Below, piece after piece: positions 29,113 to 39,669 of a stretch of 64,000 nucleotides of DNA. The translations under genes and the position numbers were made by a program. The stretch is from Methylophilus sp. 14. GTDB taxonomy: Bacteria; Pseudomonadota; Gammaproteobacteria; Burkholderiales; Methylophilaceae. The stretch covers positions 124,001-188,000 of the forward strand of contig NZ_JADKYS010000004.1 in the NCBI RefSeq assembly GCF_015354345.1, read 5' to 3'. Below the pieces are notes generated by a model. It had not been told where the DNA came from. It was given only the letters and a program-made list of their open reading frames with translations, and searched no databases. Position 1 is the stretch's first letter, and the number at the start of each line of letters is the position of its first letter.

Positions 29113-29799
29113 ATGAAGCAAGCCATCAAACTGTTTTTTGGCATCCTGTTGCTGTGGGTGTTGTTGTACCAGGTATGGGTGCTATTACATATTTTGTGGT
29201 GGGTTGAGCATAACCCAACCTCAACCGCTTTTATGGAGGCGCGGCTTGATGTCATTCAAGAGAGCCATCCGGATGCAAAGTTGCAGCAGCAATGGGTGCC
29301 TTATGCCAAAATTAGCACCCATTTAAAACGGGCGGTCATTGCGGCCGAGGACAGTAAATTTGTCGATCATCAGGGGTTTGACTGGGTCGGTATAGAAACT
29401 GCCTTCGAGAAAAACCTTAAAAAAGGCAAGATTGTTGCGGGTGGCTCGACGATTAGCCAGCAACTGGCCAAAAACTTGTTTTTATCCGGACACCGTACGC
29501 CCTGGCGCAAAGCACAAGAAGCCGTGATTACCTTTATGCTGGAAAAAATACTCAGCAAGCGCCGTATTCTGGAGATTTACCTGAATGTCATCGAATGGGG
29601 CGACGGCGTATTTGGCGCCGAGGCTGCCTCACGCCATTATTTTCATGGTAGCGCCAAGTCACTAGGCCCTGCGCAGGCTGCCAGGCTGGCCGCCATGATC
29701 CCTAATCCACGTTTTTATGATGTGCATCGCAGTACGCGTTATTTAAGCCGTCATGCGGGCACCATACAGGCGCGTATGCGATTAGTGAAAATACCCTGA
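29113..29799 (+). CDS. mtgA: Monofunctional peptidoglycan glycosyltransferase
   Basis: Polymerises lipid II glycan strands at the outer face of the inner membrane. An N-terminal membrane helix (residues 7-27) precedes the GT51 domain with AAEDSKFVDHQGFDW (catalytic Glu), GGSTISQQLAKNLFLS, KAQEAVITFMLEKILSKRRI and ILEIYLNVIEWGDGVFG. No transpeptidase domain, 228 residues, as expected of MtgA. 29800-29939 up to the convergent uvrA contains no gene. Confidence 0.96.
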   Translation: MKQAIKLFFGILLLWVLLYQVWVLLHILWWVEHNPTSTAFMEARLDVIQESHPDAKLQQQWVPYAKISTHLKRAVIAAEDSKFVDHQGFDWVGIETAFEKNLKKGKIVAGGSTISQQLAKNLFLSGHRTPWRKAQEAVITFMLEKILSKRRILEIYLNVIEWGDGVFGAEAASRHYFHGSAKSLGPAQAARLAAMIPNPRFYDVHRSTRYLSRHAGTIQARMRLVKIP

Positions 29800-29939
29800 T
29801 TTTAAGGGCTTGTTTCAGCTATTAAGCCATCACACCGCCACATACAATGTTTGACATAAATATATGTATGTGGCTAAACCACATCCGTATTGGATGCACC
29901 ATCGATTCGGTGCATCAGGGGACAGGTTGCATGTTGACC

Positions 29940-32774
29940 TTAGCCCTTAACAGCGAGATGTTTCAACAAGGGTGTGAGGTAACGGCCAGTATAACTGGCC
30001 GTATTTTTTGCCAGTTCCTCAGGCGCACCCACGCCAACCACCACGCCACCACCATCACCGCCTTCAGGTCCCATATCAATCAGCCAGTCCGCGGTTTTAA
30101 TCACGTCCAGGTTGTGTTCGATAATCACCACAGTGTTGCCAGAGTCGCGCAGTCTGTGAATCACATCCAGCAATAATTGAATATCGGCAAAGTGCAAGCC
30201 GGTGGTCGGTTCGTCCAGAATATACAGTGTGCGGCCGGTATCACGCTTACTCAGTTCCAGTGACAGTTTGACGCGTTGCGCCTCGCCACCAGACAGTGTC
30301 GTTGCCGATTGCCCCAGGGTAATATAGCCCAGGCCCACGTCGAGCAAGGTTTTCAGTTTGCGCTCAATGACAGGTTGCGCGTTAAAGAACTGATGTGCTT
30401 GTTCCACCGTCATTTCCAGCACCTGATGGATGTTTTTGCCCTTAAACTGAATTTCCAGCGTTTCACGGTTGTAGCGTTGACCTTTGCACACATCACATGG
30501 CACATACACGTCGGGCAAAAAGTGCATTTCTACACGCAGCACGCCGTCGCCCTGGCAGGCCTCGCAGCGGCCTCCTTTGACGTTAAATGAATAACGGCCA
30601 GGGCCGTAACCACGGGCGCGGCTTTCGGGCACGCTGGCGAATAAATCGCGAATAGGCGTGAACAAGCCGGTATAGGTCGCCGGGTTAGAGCGCGGGGTGC
30701 GGCCAATCGGGCTCTGGTCTACATCGACCACTTTATCAAAAAACTCCAAGCCGTCGATGCTGTCATGCGGCGCCGCTTCGGTTGTGCTGCCATATAGGTG
30801 CGTGGCAACCACGCGATAAAGCGTATCGTTAATCAGCGTGGATTTACCGCTGCCAGACACGCCAGTGACGCAAGTAAGCAGGCCAACCGGGATCTCGATG
30901 CTGACGTTTTTCAGGTTGTTGCCAGTGGCGTTATGGAGTTTGAGCCAACGTGCCGGGTCAGGGCGCGTGCGCGGCAGCTTGAAGGTAATCTGTTTTTTGC
31001 CGCTGATATATTGCCCGGTCAGTGAGTTAGGGTCGGCCTCAATGTGTGCGGGCGTGCCAAAGGAGACAATATTGCCGCCATGTTCGCCAGCCCCTGGGCC
31101 GATGTCGACAATAAAGTCGGCCAATTGAATCGCATCCTGGTCATGTTCGACCACAATCACGCTATTGCCGATATCGCGCAGACGCTTCAGCGTTTCCAGT
31201 AAGCGATCATTGTCGCGCTGGTGCAAGCCAATCGAAGGCTCGTCCAATACATACATGACGCCAGTCAGGCCGCTGCCGATTTGTGACGCCAGGCGGATAC
31301 GCTGCGCTTCGCCGCCAGACAAGGTCTCAGCTGAGCGCGACAGTGACAAATAATCCAGGCCTACATTGGTCAAGAATTTAAGGCGGTTTTCAATCTCTTT
31401 GACGATTTTGTCAGCAATTGCCAGCTTTTGGCCGCTGAGTTGCAGCGTTTCAAAGAAATGCAGCGCCTGTTTCAGTGGCACTTCACAAATCTGGTGGATA
31501 TTGCGGTCGCCGACTTTGACGTGGCGCGCTTCTCTGCGCAAACGTGTGCCTGCGCAATCGGGGCAACTGGTCGCGTTGATATATTTGGCCAGTTCGTCGC
31601 GTACGGCTGTCGAGTCGCTCTCGCGGTAACGGCGCTGCAGGTTGTTGATAATGCCTTCAAAGGTGTGCGATTTGCTGAAAAACGTACCGCGCTCATTGAG
31701 GTATTTAAACGTAATTTGTTCGCGACCGGAGCCAAACAGCAAAATTTGCTGGGTTTCTTCTGGCAGGTTTTCAAAGGGCGCTTCGAGGTCAAACGCGTAA
31801 TGCTGGCTCAGGCTGGCCAACATCTGGAAGTAAAACTGGTTGCGTTTGTCCCAACCTTTAATCGCGCCGCTGGCAAGCGACAAATGTGGAAAAGCCACTA
31901 CGCGTTTCGGGTCAAAAAACGTGACCTGGCCCAGGCCGTCACATTTGGGGCAAGCGCCCATCGGGTTGTTAAAGCTGAATAAACGCGGCTCCAGTTCCAC
32001 CAATGAGTAGTCACACACCGGGCAGGAGAACTTGGCTGAGAACAAGTGTTCTTTTTCGGTGTCCATTTCCAGGGCAATGGCTTTGCCGTCGGCCAGACGC
32101 AGTGCCGTTTCAAATGACTCAGCAATACGCTGCTTCATGTCTTCGCGCACTTTGAGGCGGTCTACCACTACATCCACGCTGTGTTTAGTGGTTTTGGCCA
32201 GTTGCGGTAGCTCGTCCATTTCATAGACTTTGCCATCAATACGCAAACGCACAAAGCCTTGTGCTTTCAGGGTGTCGAATAAGTCTAGCTGCTCGCCTTT
32301 GCGGTTAGAGACCACAGGCGCCAGAATCATCAGCTTGGTGTCTTCTGGCAGCTTGAGGATGCTGTCTACCATCTGGCTGACGGTTTGCGCTTCGAGCTTG
32401 ATGCCATGGTCCGGACATTCCGGGTCTCCGGCACGCGCATACAGCAAACGCAAGTAGTCGTGAATTTCAGTCACGGTGCCGACGGTTGAGCGTGGGTTGT
32501 GTGAGGTGGATTTTTGTTCGATGGAAATCGCGGGTGATAAACCTTCAATCAGATCGACGTCAGGTTTGTCCATGCGGGCCAAAAACTGGCGGGCATAGGC
32601 CGATAAACTTTCGACGTAGCGGCGCTGTCCTTCTGCATACAGAGTATCAAAGGCCAGTGAAGATTTTCCCGAGCCGGAGAGACCTGTGATCACCACCAAC
32701 TGGTTGCGCGGAATATCGAGATTGATGTTCTTCAGGTTATGGGTGCGCGCCCCGCGAATTTTGATAAATTCCAT
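29940..32774 (-). CDS. uvrA: Excinuclease ABC subunit A
   Basis: DNA damage-recognition ATPase of nucleotide excision repair. The start [19 protein letters not shown] at 32774 gives 944 residues; the ATG at 32816 adds 14 residues not found in the family. Two ABC modules are visible: Walker [14 protein letters not shown] and [12 protein letters not shown], signatures [15 protein letters not shown] and [16 protein letters not shown], and zinc modules including [19 protein letters not shown] and CEACQGDGV...[10 protein letters not shown]. Divergent from the YajR-like gene and ssb, a common betaproteobacterial arrangement. Confidence 0.98.
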   Translation of the reverse strand: MEFIKIRGARTHNLKNINLDIPRNQLVVITGLSGSGKSSLAFDTLYAEGQRRYVESLSAYARQFLARMDKPDVDLIEGLSPAISIEQKSTSHNPRSTVGTVTEIHDYLRLLYARAGDPECPDHGIKLEAQTVSQMVDSILKLPEDTKLMILAPVVSNRKGEQLDLFDTLKAQGFVRLRIDGKVYEMDELPQLAKTTKHSVDVVVDRLKVREDMKQRIAESFETALRLADGKAIALEMDTEKEHLFSAKFSCPVCDYSLVELEPRLFSFNNPMGACPKCDGLGQVTFFDPKRVVAFPHLSLASGAIKGWDKRNQFYFQMLASLSQHYAFDLEAPFENLPEETQQILLFGSGREQITFKYLNERGTFFSKSHTFEGIINNLQRRYRESDSTAVRDELAKYINATSCPDCAGTRLRREARHVKVGDRNIHQICEVPLKQALHFFETLQLSGQKLAIADKIVKEIENRLKFLTNVGLDYLSLSRSAETLSGGEAQRIRLASQIGSGLTGVMYVLDEPSIGLHQRDNDRLLETLKRLRDIGNSVIVVEHDQDAIQLADFIVDIGPGAGEHGGNIVSFGTPAHIEADPNSLTGQYISGKKQITFKLPRTRPDPARWLKLHNATGNNLKNVSIEIPVGLLTCVTGVSGSGKSTLINDTLYRVVATHLYGSTTEAAPHDSIDGLEFFDKVVDVDQSPIGRTPRSNPATYTGLFTPIRDLFASVPESRARGYGPGRYSFNVKGGRCEACQGDGVLRVEMHFLPDVYVPCDVCKGQRYNRETLEIQFKGKNIHQVLEMTVEQAHQFFNAQPVIERKLKTLLDVGLGYITLGQSATTLSGGEAQRVKLSLELSKRDTGRTLYILDEPTTGLHFADIQLLLDVIHRLRDSGNTVVIIEHNLDVIKTADWLIDMGPEGGDGGGVVVGVGAPEELAKNTASYTGRYLTPLLKHLAVKG

Positions 32775-32851
32775 GATACTTTCACGAACAGACAGCCAAC
32801 CTGATAATATACGCAATTATTCAAAATTAAGCCAAGTTTTCTTACAGATTC

Positions 32852-34243
32852 ATGCAGTTCTCCGAAAAAATGACCCAAATAGAAACACGCGCCACCGCGG
32901 CCTTGGCTTCTATTTATGGGCTGCGTATGCTGGGCATGTTTTTGATCCTGCCCATTTTTGCAATTTATGCCGAAAAGCTGCAGGGCGGTGATAACCATGC
33001 ACTGATCGGCCTGGCGCTGGGTGCCTACGGCTTTATGCAGGTGATTTTCCAGTTGCCGTTTGGCATGGCGTCTGACCGTTTTGGCCGCAAAAAATTGATT
33101 TACCTGGGCTTGATCATGTTTGCGGTGGGCAGTGTGTTTGCCGCCACCGCGCAAGATATTTACATGGTCATCGTGGGTCGTGCCATTCAGGGCGCAGGCG
33201 CAATTTCTGCGGTGGTCACCGCGCTGGTGGCAGACTCCACACGTGAAGAGCACCGCACGCAGGCCATGGCCATGATAGGCGCCACCATAGGCGTCACGTT
33301 CGCCGTGTCATTAGTGGCGGGGCCAATTTTAAACCAATGGATAGGCGTGTCAGGCATTTTCTGGCTGACGGCCGTGTTGTCGATATTGGCGATTGCGGTG
33401 GTGAAATTTGCCGTGCCCGAGCCGTTGCATGCGCATTTTCACTCCGATGCACAGGCGGCCCCTGCCAAAATACGTGAAGTGTTGCGTGACACTCAATTAT
33501 TACGCCTGAATTTTGGCACCTTTTGCCTGCATGGGGCGCAAATGGCCATGTTTATGGTGGTGCCGTTTGCCATCAAAAATAGCACCGGTATGAACGAAAA
33601 CACGCATTGGCAAATCTACCTGCCGGTGTTGGTGCTGTCGTTTATCCTCATGGTGCCAGCGATTATTTATGCCGAGAAAAAGGCTAAATTAAAACCCGTC
33701 TTCATCAGTGCCGTGGGGTTGATGCTGCTGACGCAAATTGCTTTTATGTACAGCCTGAATAGCTTGTGGGGCATTGTCGCAACCTTGTTCTCTTACTTTG
33801 TCGCATTTAATGTGCTCGAAGCCTCGTTGCCATCACTGATCTCCAAAATGGCCCCGGCAGCGGCCAAAGGCACGGCGATGGGTATCCACAATACCGCGCA
33901 ATCATTTGGCATGTTTTTAGGTGCTGCGCTGGGTGGCTGGTTATCACATAGTTATGGCAGCTCTACTGTATTTGTGTTCTGTGCGGCCCTGATGGTGATC
34001 TGGTTTGGCATGGCATTAGGTATGCAAGCGCCGCCCAGTGTCAAAACCAAAATGTTCCATATACAAGGGTATAATGACGAGCAAGCCGCCAAACTGGTGC
34101 AAGATGTACGCGCCATGGAAGGCGTGTACGAAGTCGTCGCCATTCCTTCTGAAACCATGCTCATGGTAAAGTTGGAAAATCAGCGCAGCAAAGCATTTCA
34201 GGCGGCATTGTCGCAAGCAATCATGAATCGAATAGGGGAGTAG
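32852..34243 (+). CDS. Major facilitator transporter, YajR-like
   Basis: Inner-membrane proton-coupled transporter with about 12 spans. The MFS motif A between helices 2 and 3 is [12 protein letters not shown]. After the last span a soluble tail of some 70 residues (from [19 protein letters not shown] to the end) has the ferredoxin-like pattern of the YAM domain that defines E. coli YajR. At 463 residues the size fits. The substrate of YajR itself is not established. It is followed after seven bases by ssb. Confidence 0.87.
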   Translation: MQFSEKMTQIETRATAALASIYGLRMLGMFLILPIFAIYAEKLQGGDNHALIGLALGAYGFMQVIFQLPFGMASDRFGRKKLIYLGLIMFAVGSVFAATAQDIYMVIVGRAIQGAGAISAVVTALVADSTREEHRTQAMAMIGATIGVTFAVSLVAGPILNQWIGVSGIFWLTAVLSILAIAVVKFAVPEPLHAHFHSDAQAAPAKIREVLRDTQLLRLNFGTFCLHGAQMAMFMVVPFAIKNSTGMNENTHWQIYLPVLVLSFILMVPAIIYAEKKAKLKPVFISAVGLMLLTQIAFMYSLNSLWGIVATLFSYFVAFNVLEASLPSLISKMAPAAAKGTAMGIHNTAQSFGMFLGAALGGWLSHSYGSSTVFVFCAALMVIWFGMALGMQAPPSVKTKMFHIQGYNDEQAAKLVQDVRAMEGVYEVVAIPSETMLMVKLENQRSKAFQAALSQAIMNRIGE

Positions 34244-34250
34244 TGACACC

Positions 34251-34781
34251 ATGGCATCAGTCAACAAAGTGATTTTGATGGGTAATCTGGGGCGTGACCC
34301 AGAAGTGCGCTATATGCCAAACGGTGAGGCCGTGGCTAACTTCAGCATCGCCACCACCGAAAACTGGAAAGACAAATCCGGCGTGCGCCAGGAAAAAACC
34401 GAATGGCACAATATTGTCATGTATCGCCGCTTGGCTGAAATCGCCGGTGAATACCTGAAAAAAGGCCGCCCGGTGTATGTTGAAGGCCGTTTGCAAACCC
34501 GCAAATGGGAAAAAGACGGCGTGACGCGCTACAGCACAGAGATAGTGGCCGACCAGATGCAAATGCTGGGCACCGGCCGCGAAGGTGGCAGTGCGCCTTA
34601 TGAAGGCGGCGATATGGACCAAGGTGGTGGTATGGACGATTACAACCAGGCACCGGCCCGCCAGCAGCCAGCCATGGGTAGCGGTAATGCAGGTGGTGGC
34701 AACCGTAATGCCTTCCAACCAGCACCAGCGAGCAAGCCAGCAGGCAATTTTGACGATTTTGATGACGATATCCCGTTTTAG
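34251..34781 (+). CDS. ssb: Single-stranded DNA-binding protein
   Basis: Homotetrameric ssDNA-binding protein of replication and repair. Residues 1-110 form the OB fold ([41 protein letters not shown]). A Gly/Gln/Pro-rich disordered linker leads to the conserved acidic partner-binding tip DFDDDIPF. At 176 residues it is typical. It is the last core gene before the island, and a strong terminator follows. Confidence 0.98.
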   Translation: MASVNKVILMGNLGRDPEVRYMPNGEAVANFSIATTENWKDKSGVRQEKTEWHNIVMYRRLAEIAGEYLKKGRPVYVEGRLQTRKWEKDGVTRYSTEIVADQMQMLGTGREGGSAPYEGGDMDQGGGMDDYNQAPARQQPAMGSGNAGGGNRNAFQPAPASKPAGNFDDFDDDIPF

Positions 34782-34814
34782 AGTCGACTAAAACCTATAA
34801 TGTAAATAACTTCC

Positions 34815-34844
34815 TGGAGCCAATTGATTTGGCTCCATTTTTTT
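34815..34844 (+). terminator. Rho-independent terminator after ssb
   Basis: TGGAGCCAA-TTGAT-TTGGCTCCA (34815-34837) followed by seven or more T. Confidence 0.95.
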
Positions 34845-34849
34845 GTTTA

Positions 34850-35188
34850 CATGATCTTCATGTTAGGCATACTATTTTAATAGATAGCTCACTTGGAGGC
34901 TTGAAAATATCTAGGCTAGCCGGGGCGATTCATACAATGAGTTTATCTACAGAGCTTGTAGTAAGATCCATCGCTCAATTCTCCTTATTCTTCTTCAGCA
35001 TTATTAACGATTTCTGTGGTTTAGCGTAAATTTTCCAACACCATTCTTGGCATGCAGACTGCATCGATTGGTATTAACATAAACATAGCCTAAAACTTCT
35101 ATTTCGCAACTTGCACAATTGCGCTAACCGATGGATTTGAAAGATAACAGCATGCATGGCATCAAATGGTGGGAAAAGACGGTCGAGT
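34850..35188. other. Non-coding left edge of the island
   Basis: Low-complexity AT-rich sequence with short broken frames only. A plus-strand frame around 35130-35210 reads MDLKDNSMHGIKWWEKTVEY before stopping, which looks like a protein fragment but could not be assigned. Confidence 0.4.
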
Positions 35189-35191
35189 ATC

Positions 35192-35323
35192 GGTGTGGCG
35201 ATCGTACCTAAATCAACGGGAAGATTAACAGTGAGTAATATCCAGTTCTGTGAACTAGAGGAAGCACCGATCATTGAGCATATGAATCCTGCTTTGCGTC
35301 ATTTAGTGGATATACCATTCTGA
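35192..35323 (+). pseudogene. Remnant of a LysR-type regulator C-terminus
   Basis: The frame from 35192 reads GVAIVPKSTGRLTVSNIQF and continues to HMNPALRHLVDI before a TGA. This matches the end of LysR effector domains, where G-VA-VP is followed by a conserved L-E and by NPALR-F near the terminus. No N-terminal helix-turn-helix is found upstream in any frame, so only the last 43 or so codons survive. Assignment is by motif and moderate. Confidence 0.45.
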
Positions 35324-35469
35324 TTGGATTCGTTGGATTATTGGCTAAGATCAAGTAAGCACGCGGGTCTATGAGAATTTTACTGACATAACTTCGGGAA
35401 GTTCTCTGATGTTGCGAGTGCAATTAGGCCTATAAAATCGTTACATGTAATGCTGATGGAGAGTCAGGC

Positions 35470-35789
35470 ATGAAGCGTAATGATTATATGAAGGCTTATA
35501 ACCTAAGGCTTTAGGGGCATACATACAGAGAAATCGCTAAAGCACTTAAATCAGCCCAAGTGCCGCACACGTCTATGTGCGAATGAAGGATGCGATGGAG
35601 ACATCCAACATGAAATGGTCGATCGATATTCCTGGGCGAATCGCTATATCTCTGCATAGGGCTGGATTTAGCAGTAGAGCAGAGTTACTGCATGCCTTGA
35701 AGCACGACCAGCGTCGTCTTCTCCGATGTAGAGGGATAAGTCACGTTAGTTTGGAGATACTTAAGAAATTGTGTCTGTCTGGTAAGTGA
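35470..35789 (+). pseudogene. Broken helix-turn-helix gene with RNA polymerase alpha-CTD-like C-terminus
   Basis: The ATG at 35470 begins MKRNDYMKAYNLRL, then meets an in-frame TAG (a C-to-T change from CAG would restore Gln) and continues GHTYREIAKALK, a helix-turn-helix. One base is then missing (AAATC where AAAATC restores the frame). In the frame from 35550 the protein goes on ISPSAAHVYVRMKDAMET and ends with a helix-hairpin-helix like the alpha-subunit C-terminal domain (LLRCRGISHVSLEILKKL). One nonsense and one frameshift mark it as dead. The repaired protein would have about 106 residues and resemble small regulators carried by mobile elements. Confidence 0.6.
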
Positions 35790-35836
35790 CGGCACGACTC
35801 AATGCGACATCGGTGACAATCGCTACCCAAATTTAG

Positions 35837-35855
35837 TAAAAGCCTCTCAGGGCTT
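35837..35855 (-). terminator. Possible terminator of the left operon
   Basis: Minus strand AAGCC-CTGAGA-GGCTTTT overlaps the stop of the phosphorylase gene. The stem is only five bases, so this is tentative. Confidence 0.35.
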
Positions 35856-37374
35856 AAGGCTCTAACTTAACTATGTCACCTGCATCACGAATGTATGCCA
35901 ATGCATAATCCATTTCTGCACGTGTCTGTGCATGAATATGCAGCAATACTTGTCCCTTGAGAACCTCATCTCCCAATCTAATATTCAGATGTGCACCAGC
36001 TAATGATCGTTCCGGCGCTCCAGCAAGCTTGGCAGCCCTAGATAGTTTACGATTATCTATATGGACAACTCTTCCTGAGCTTGATGCTATTAACGGTTCA
36101 ATATACTCAGCTTGACCTGGCTCCCGTATACCTCCTTGAGCTAGACAAATACTCTTAAACTTTTCCCATGCTCGCCCGCTATCTATTGTTTTCAATGCCA
36201 ATTGCTGGCCTGTTCCTTCTGGAGTAACGCCTCCAATCTCAAGTACGGCTCCAGCGACTAACGCTGCTCGCTCTCGTAAATCAAGCGGGGCATGTGACTC
36301 TCGCCTTAATACTGCGAGAACATCACGCGCTTCTAGCGTAGGTCCGATTCCTCGGCCGATCGGCTGACTACCATCGGTGAACAAGCACCTTACAAACAAC
36401 CCAAATGCTGAAGCAGTCTCTGTAAGTCGTGAAGCTAGATGTTGGGCGGCCTCTTGAGTACGAATCTTAGCTGTAGATCCTATAGGGATATCAATAATGA
36501 CATGTGTGGAGCCCGCGGCAATCTTTTTGGATAGAATTGATGCAATCAATTGACCTTCAGTATCGATATCTAACTCATGTTCTATACGGATAAAGATATC
36601 GTCAGCCGGACTAAGATGCATCGCGCCTCCCCATGCCAGACAGCCTCCTTCTTTTTCTATTACGTCTTGCAATTTGGCGATATCCAGATCAACTGGCGTC
36701 AGTACCTCCATCGTATCAGCTGTACCAGCAGGGGACGTAATCGCCCTAGATGAGGTTTTCGGCATTGTCAGTCCATGAGCGGCAGCGATAGCTACCACAA
36801 TAGGTGTTGTACGATTCCCGGGTAACCCACCGATGCAATGCTTATCAACTACAATAGATTGATTCCACTTCAGGCGTTTGCCAACATCAACCATAGCGCG
36901 CGTGAGATGAATGGTTTCCTGACTATCCATGGGTAGAACTGCTGTAGCTGTCAGGAATGCCGAAAGGACTACATCGGTATATCTACCATCTACTACATCC
37001 TTTACGATATCCTGCAGCTCAGAATAATCTAGCCTATGTCCATGGATCCGACGGCGGATACTTGTCAATGAATTCAGTACAGGCGGATGCCGGACTTGCA
37101 CATGAGATCCTTCATCGATTTCAAGTGCTATCCAAGCCGCCTCTGAAAGAGCAACTTGGCCAACCTGCAAAAGATCACTGTCTATCTGATAAAGCAAAGC
37201 TTGAATCTCTCGGGAGCCTGCTGTAATCAAAACCTGAGATCTTGGTGCTAATCCTTCTGAGTGACAGACATGGCAATCTGTACGCATAATGGCGATTGGT
37301 TGATGCTGCGCGTGCAAGTGCATGCGAACCGCTTCTAATGTAGTTGAAGTTTGTGCTTTGACTTGAACGGTCAT
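35854..37374 (-). CDS. AMP phosphorylase / thymidine phosphorylase-like enzyme
   Basis: Pyrimidine-phosphorylase superfamily enzyme of the long class that includes archaeal AMP phosphorylase and bacterial putative thymidine phosphorylases. The start at 37374 (MTVQVKAQTS), overlapping the nuclease stop as ATGA, gives 506 residues. An N-terminal barrel domain of about 80-90 residues is present, which short bacterial DeoA lacks. Core motifs: VDKHCIGGLPGNRTTPIVV, KTSSRAITSPAGTADTMEVL and GGVTPEGTGQQLA. The substrate is either a nucleoside or a nucleoside 5'-monophosphate, giving ribose 1-phosphate or ribose 1,5-bisphosphate plus base. Sequence alone does not decide. It is the last gene of an eight-gene operon. 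Confidence 0.82.
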   Translation of the reverse strand: MTVQVKAQTSTTLEAVRMHLHAQHQPIAIMRTDCHVCHSEGLAPRSQVLITAGSREIQALLYQIDSDLLQVGQVALSEAAWIALEIDEGSHVQVRHPPVLNSLTSIRRRIHGHRLDYSELQDIVKDVVDGRYTDVVLSAFLTATAVLPMDSQETIHLTRAMVDVGKRLKWNQSIVVDKHCIGGLPGNRTTPIVVAIAAAHGLTMPKTSSRAITSPAGTADTMEVLTPVDLDIAKLQDVIEKEGGCLAWGGAMHLSPADDIFIRIEHELDIDTEGQLIASILSKKIAAGSTHVIIDIPIGSTAKIRTQEAAQHLASRLTETASAFGLFVRCLFTDGSQPIGRGIGPTLEARDVLAVLRRESHAPLDLRERAALVAGAVLEIGGVTPEGTGQQLALKTIDSGRAWEKFKSICLAQGGIREPGQAEYIEPLIASSSGRVVHIDNRKLSRAAKLAGAPERSLAGAHLNIRLGDEVLKGQVLLHIHAQTRAEMDYALAYIRDAGDIVKLEP

Positions 37375-38738
37375 AGAACATACTCCTGACCTGACAATGG
37401 CACACAAGCATTCCATCCGAGATCACGTTTTATACGCTCCCTCAGCGCTTCAGATGCATCAGGCTCTCCATGGACGATGAATACCTTCGTTGGAGGTCGG
37501 TAGAACCCTGATAACCATCGCAATAATTCATCGCTATCTGCATGGGCTGATAGCATTGGCAGATCGGCAACCTCTGCGTTCACAGGAATCCATTCACCGA
37601 ATATCTTCACTTCCTTTGCACCTTCAATGAGTTTACGGCCTCGTGTACCCGCTGCCTGAAAACCAGAGAACAACAAAGTATTCCGATGGTCAGGTCCAAA
37701 TGCAGCGATGTGATGCAGCACTCGACCTCCTGTCGCCATCCCGCTAGCAGAAAGTATGACTTTAGGATAATGATTAGCGGTAAGTGCTTTTGACTCCTCG
37801 ACATCCTGAACGTAAGTAACTTCGGACAAAGCCGCATGATATTCATCGAATGAGAGTCGATGATCGTTAGGGTATCTTTGCAAGAGTTCAGTTGCACTGG
37901 TTGCCATCGGACTATCTAAAAAAACCGGCACATTCTGCAATCGTCCGCTCTTCCGCAACAGCCACAAGTCGTATATCAGCGACTGAGCCCGTCCTACCGC
38001 AAAAGCAGGTATAACAACGGTTCCACCTCGTCGTACGGTACGCTCAATAGTTTTTCCTAATGCGTCGATCGCATCGGATCGATCATGATGTCGGTTGCCA
38101 TAAGTCGACTCTATGACAATATAATCGGCTTTTTCTACTGACTCCGGGTCTGGCATGATTCGATCATCATAACGTCCGAGGTCTCCGGAGAAGATTATGC
38201 GCTTACCTCCAATATCTATTTGGACAGTGGAAGCACCCAGGATATGACCTGCTCGCCTTAATAAGAATCGCCCATCTCCAGGCAATTCATTCGACTGATG
38301 CAAAGGAACCGTTTTAAAAAACTCAAGCGTACGTTCAGCATCCCGCACCCCATATAAAGGAAGTGCAGGCTTATGCTTTGATGAACCTTTCCGGTTGGCA
38401 AATTCAGCATCTTTTTCTTGTAGCCATGCACTATCTAACAAGATGAGTTCGGCTAGATCTCGGGTAGCCGCAGTAGAGAATATTTTTCCTCGAAATCCAT
38501 CTTTGACGAGCTTCGGAAGGTATCCACAATGATCAAGATGCGCGTGCGTCAGAATGACTGCGTCAATATCTTCAGCATTTATAGCTAACGGCTGCCAATT
38601 AAGTTCTCTGAGATTCTTTAAACCTTGAAATAAACCACAATCGATCAAGATACGGGTATTTCCATAGGTTAAAAGATGTTTAGAACCGGTTACAGTTCCT
38701 GCTCCGCCAAGGCTAGTTAATGAAAGCATATTGTGCAT
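37371..38738 (-). CDS. Metallo-beta-lactamase/beta-CASP RNA nuclease-like protein
   Basis: Zinc-dependent nuclease of the CPSF73/YSH1-like group. The 455 residues show the metallo-beta-lactamase motif LTHAHLDHCGYLPKL, further metal ligands in RAGHILGAS and IFSGDLGRYD, and the beta-CASP motifs PAFAVGRAQ, LSASGMATGGRV (with following HH), SAHADSDEL and VHGEP. Related bacterial enzymes cut single-stranded RNA. ATG at 38738, or 38729 if MLSL is used. The stop overlaps the phosphorylase start, so the two are translationally coupled. It is 20 bases downstream of the PRPP synthetase gene. The cellular RNA target is unknown. Confidence 0.85.
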   Translation of the reverse strand: MHNMLSLTSLGGAGTVTGSKHLLTYGNTRILIDCGLFQGLKNLRELNWQPLAINAEDIDAVILTHAHLDHCGYLPKLVKDGFRGKIFSTAATRDLAELILLDSAWLQEKDAEFANRKGSSKHKPALPLYGVRDAERTLEFFKTVPLHQSNELPGDGRFLLRRAGHILGASTVQIDIGGKRIIFSGDLGRYDDRIMPDPESVEKADYIVIESTYGNRHHDRSDAIDALGKTIERTVRRGGTVVIPAFAVGRAQSLIYDLWLLRKSGRLQNVPVFLDSPMATSATELLQRYPNDHRLSFDEYHAALSEVTYVQDVEESKALTANHYPKVILSASGMATGGRVLHHIAAFGPDHRNTLLFSGFQAAGTRGRKLIEGAKEVKIFGEWIPVNAEVADLPMLSAHADSDELLRWLSGFYRPPTKVFIVHGEPDASEALRERIKRDLGWNACVPLSGQEYVL

Positions 38739-38758
38739 AATCCTTTTAGTGTTCTTAA

Positions 38759-39646
38759 TCAGTCTTTCAAACCTTTAACAATCGCTTCCGCGAACAACGG
38801 GGTAAGCTTGATCCCGTTACTCAAATGTGGGACTGCTTCCGTGGAGGTAATCCTTGAAAATAAAGGGACCAACTCGTTCCATGCGTCATCTGCAAAAAGT
38901 GCATGTACTACTACACACTCTGGTTTCCGTAAACCTTGAGCAACAAGTTTCCGAGCCGCCACAGCAAGGGTCTTGCCGGAAGATGCGATGTCATCAACCA
39001 ATACTGGCGTACGATCCATAAATTCTGATAGATCAGGTACTTCGATATCGACACTCCGATCACCAAACCGCGTCTTATGTAACACTTTATGGGGAGCACC
39101 GATTCTCTTTGCTATCGCGCCAGCCCATTGCTCACTCTCTTCATCCGGTCCAATGATCAGAGGATCCTTGATATTCTGTGCGATCCAATCTGCTAACAAA
39201 GGAGCGGCATGCAGAGTCGCTGTGGGAATCGTATATAAACCAGAAAGCTGAGGATGACGATGGAGATGGGGGTCGATAGTGACCATGCTATCAAACACCC
39301 CTGAGATCAACTTCGCAAATGATAATGAAGTGACACACTCGCCTTCATGGAAGCGTTTATCCTGTCGCATATAAGCTAGATAGGGAGCGATCAGATTCAC
39401 CTCGCTGGCACCAAGATCACGAGCCGTCTCTGCAGCAAATATCAAGGATAGGAATTGAGGGTCGGGTTGAGACAATGTACATACCAGATCGACAGGTCTT
39501 CCGCTGGGGTTTCCATGCAGACGTACATAACTTTCACCATCAGGGAATCGACGTGCCTCGACCCGTCCCAATTCGCTATCGCATTGAGAGGCAAGTCTGG
39601 TCGCGAATATCTCATTCCCAGGAAGTGGTAAGACTAATCTTTGCAT
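38759..39646 (-). CDS. Ribose-phosphate pyrophosphokinase, archaeal-like short type
   Basis: Interconverts ribose 5-phosphate + ATP and PRPP + AMP. The 295 residues have the family segments ARRFPDGESYVRL, PYLAYMRQDKRFHEGE, TIDPHLHRH, LIIGPDEESEQWA and the PRPP-binding loop PVLVDDIASSGKTL. The wording of PYLAYMRQDKRF and the short length resemble class III enzymes of archaea more than the 310-320-residue housekeeping Prs. The housekeeping gene must be elsewhere, so this is a second, specialised copy. Operon position beside a nuclease and a phosphorylase suggests nucleotide salvage; direction of the reaction in the cell is unknown. Confidence 0.85.
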   Translation of the reverse strand: MQRLVLPLPGNEIFATRLASQCDSELGRVEARRFPDGESYVRLHGNPSGRPVDLVCTLSQPDPQFLSLIFAAETARDLGASEVNLIAPYLAYMRQDKRFHEGECVTSLSFAKLISGVFDSMVTIDPHLHRHPQLSGLYTIPTATLHAAPLLADWIAQNIKDPLIIGPDEESEQWAGAIAKRIGAPHKVLHKTRFGDRSVDIEVPDLSEFMDRTPVLVDDIASSGKTLAVAARKLVAQGLRKPECVVVHALFADDAWNELVPLFSRITSTEAVPHLSNGIKLTPLFAEAIVKGLKD

Positions 39647-39669
39647 GCTCTATCTTTCTCCTTTTATCA

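Noticed and set aside
31428-31982. 184-codon antisense frame
   Set aside because: Opposite uvrA; no start context or domain.
35074-35274. 66-codon minus-strand frame in the left island edge
   Set aside because: It overlaps the LysR-like remnant on the other strand, which gives a better motif match; no ribosome site.
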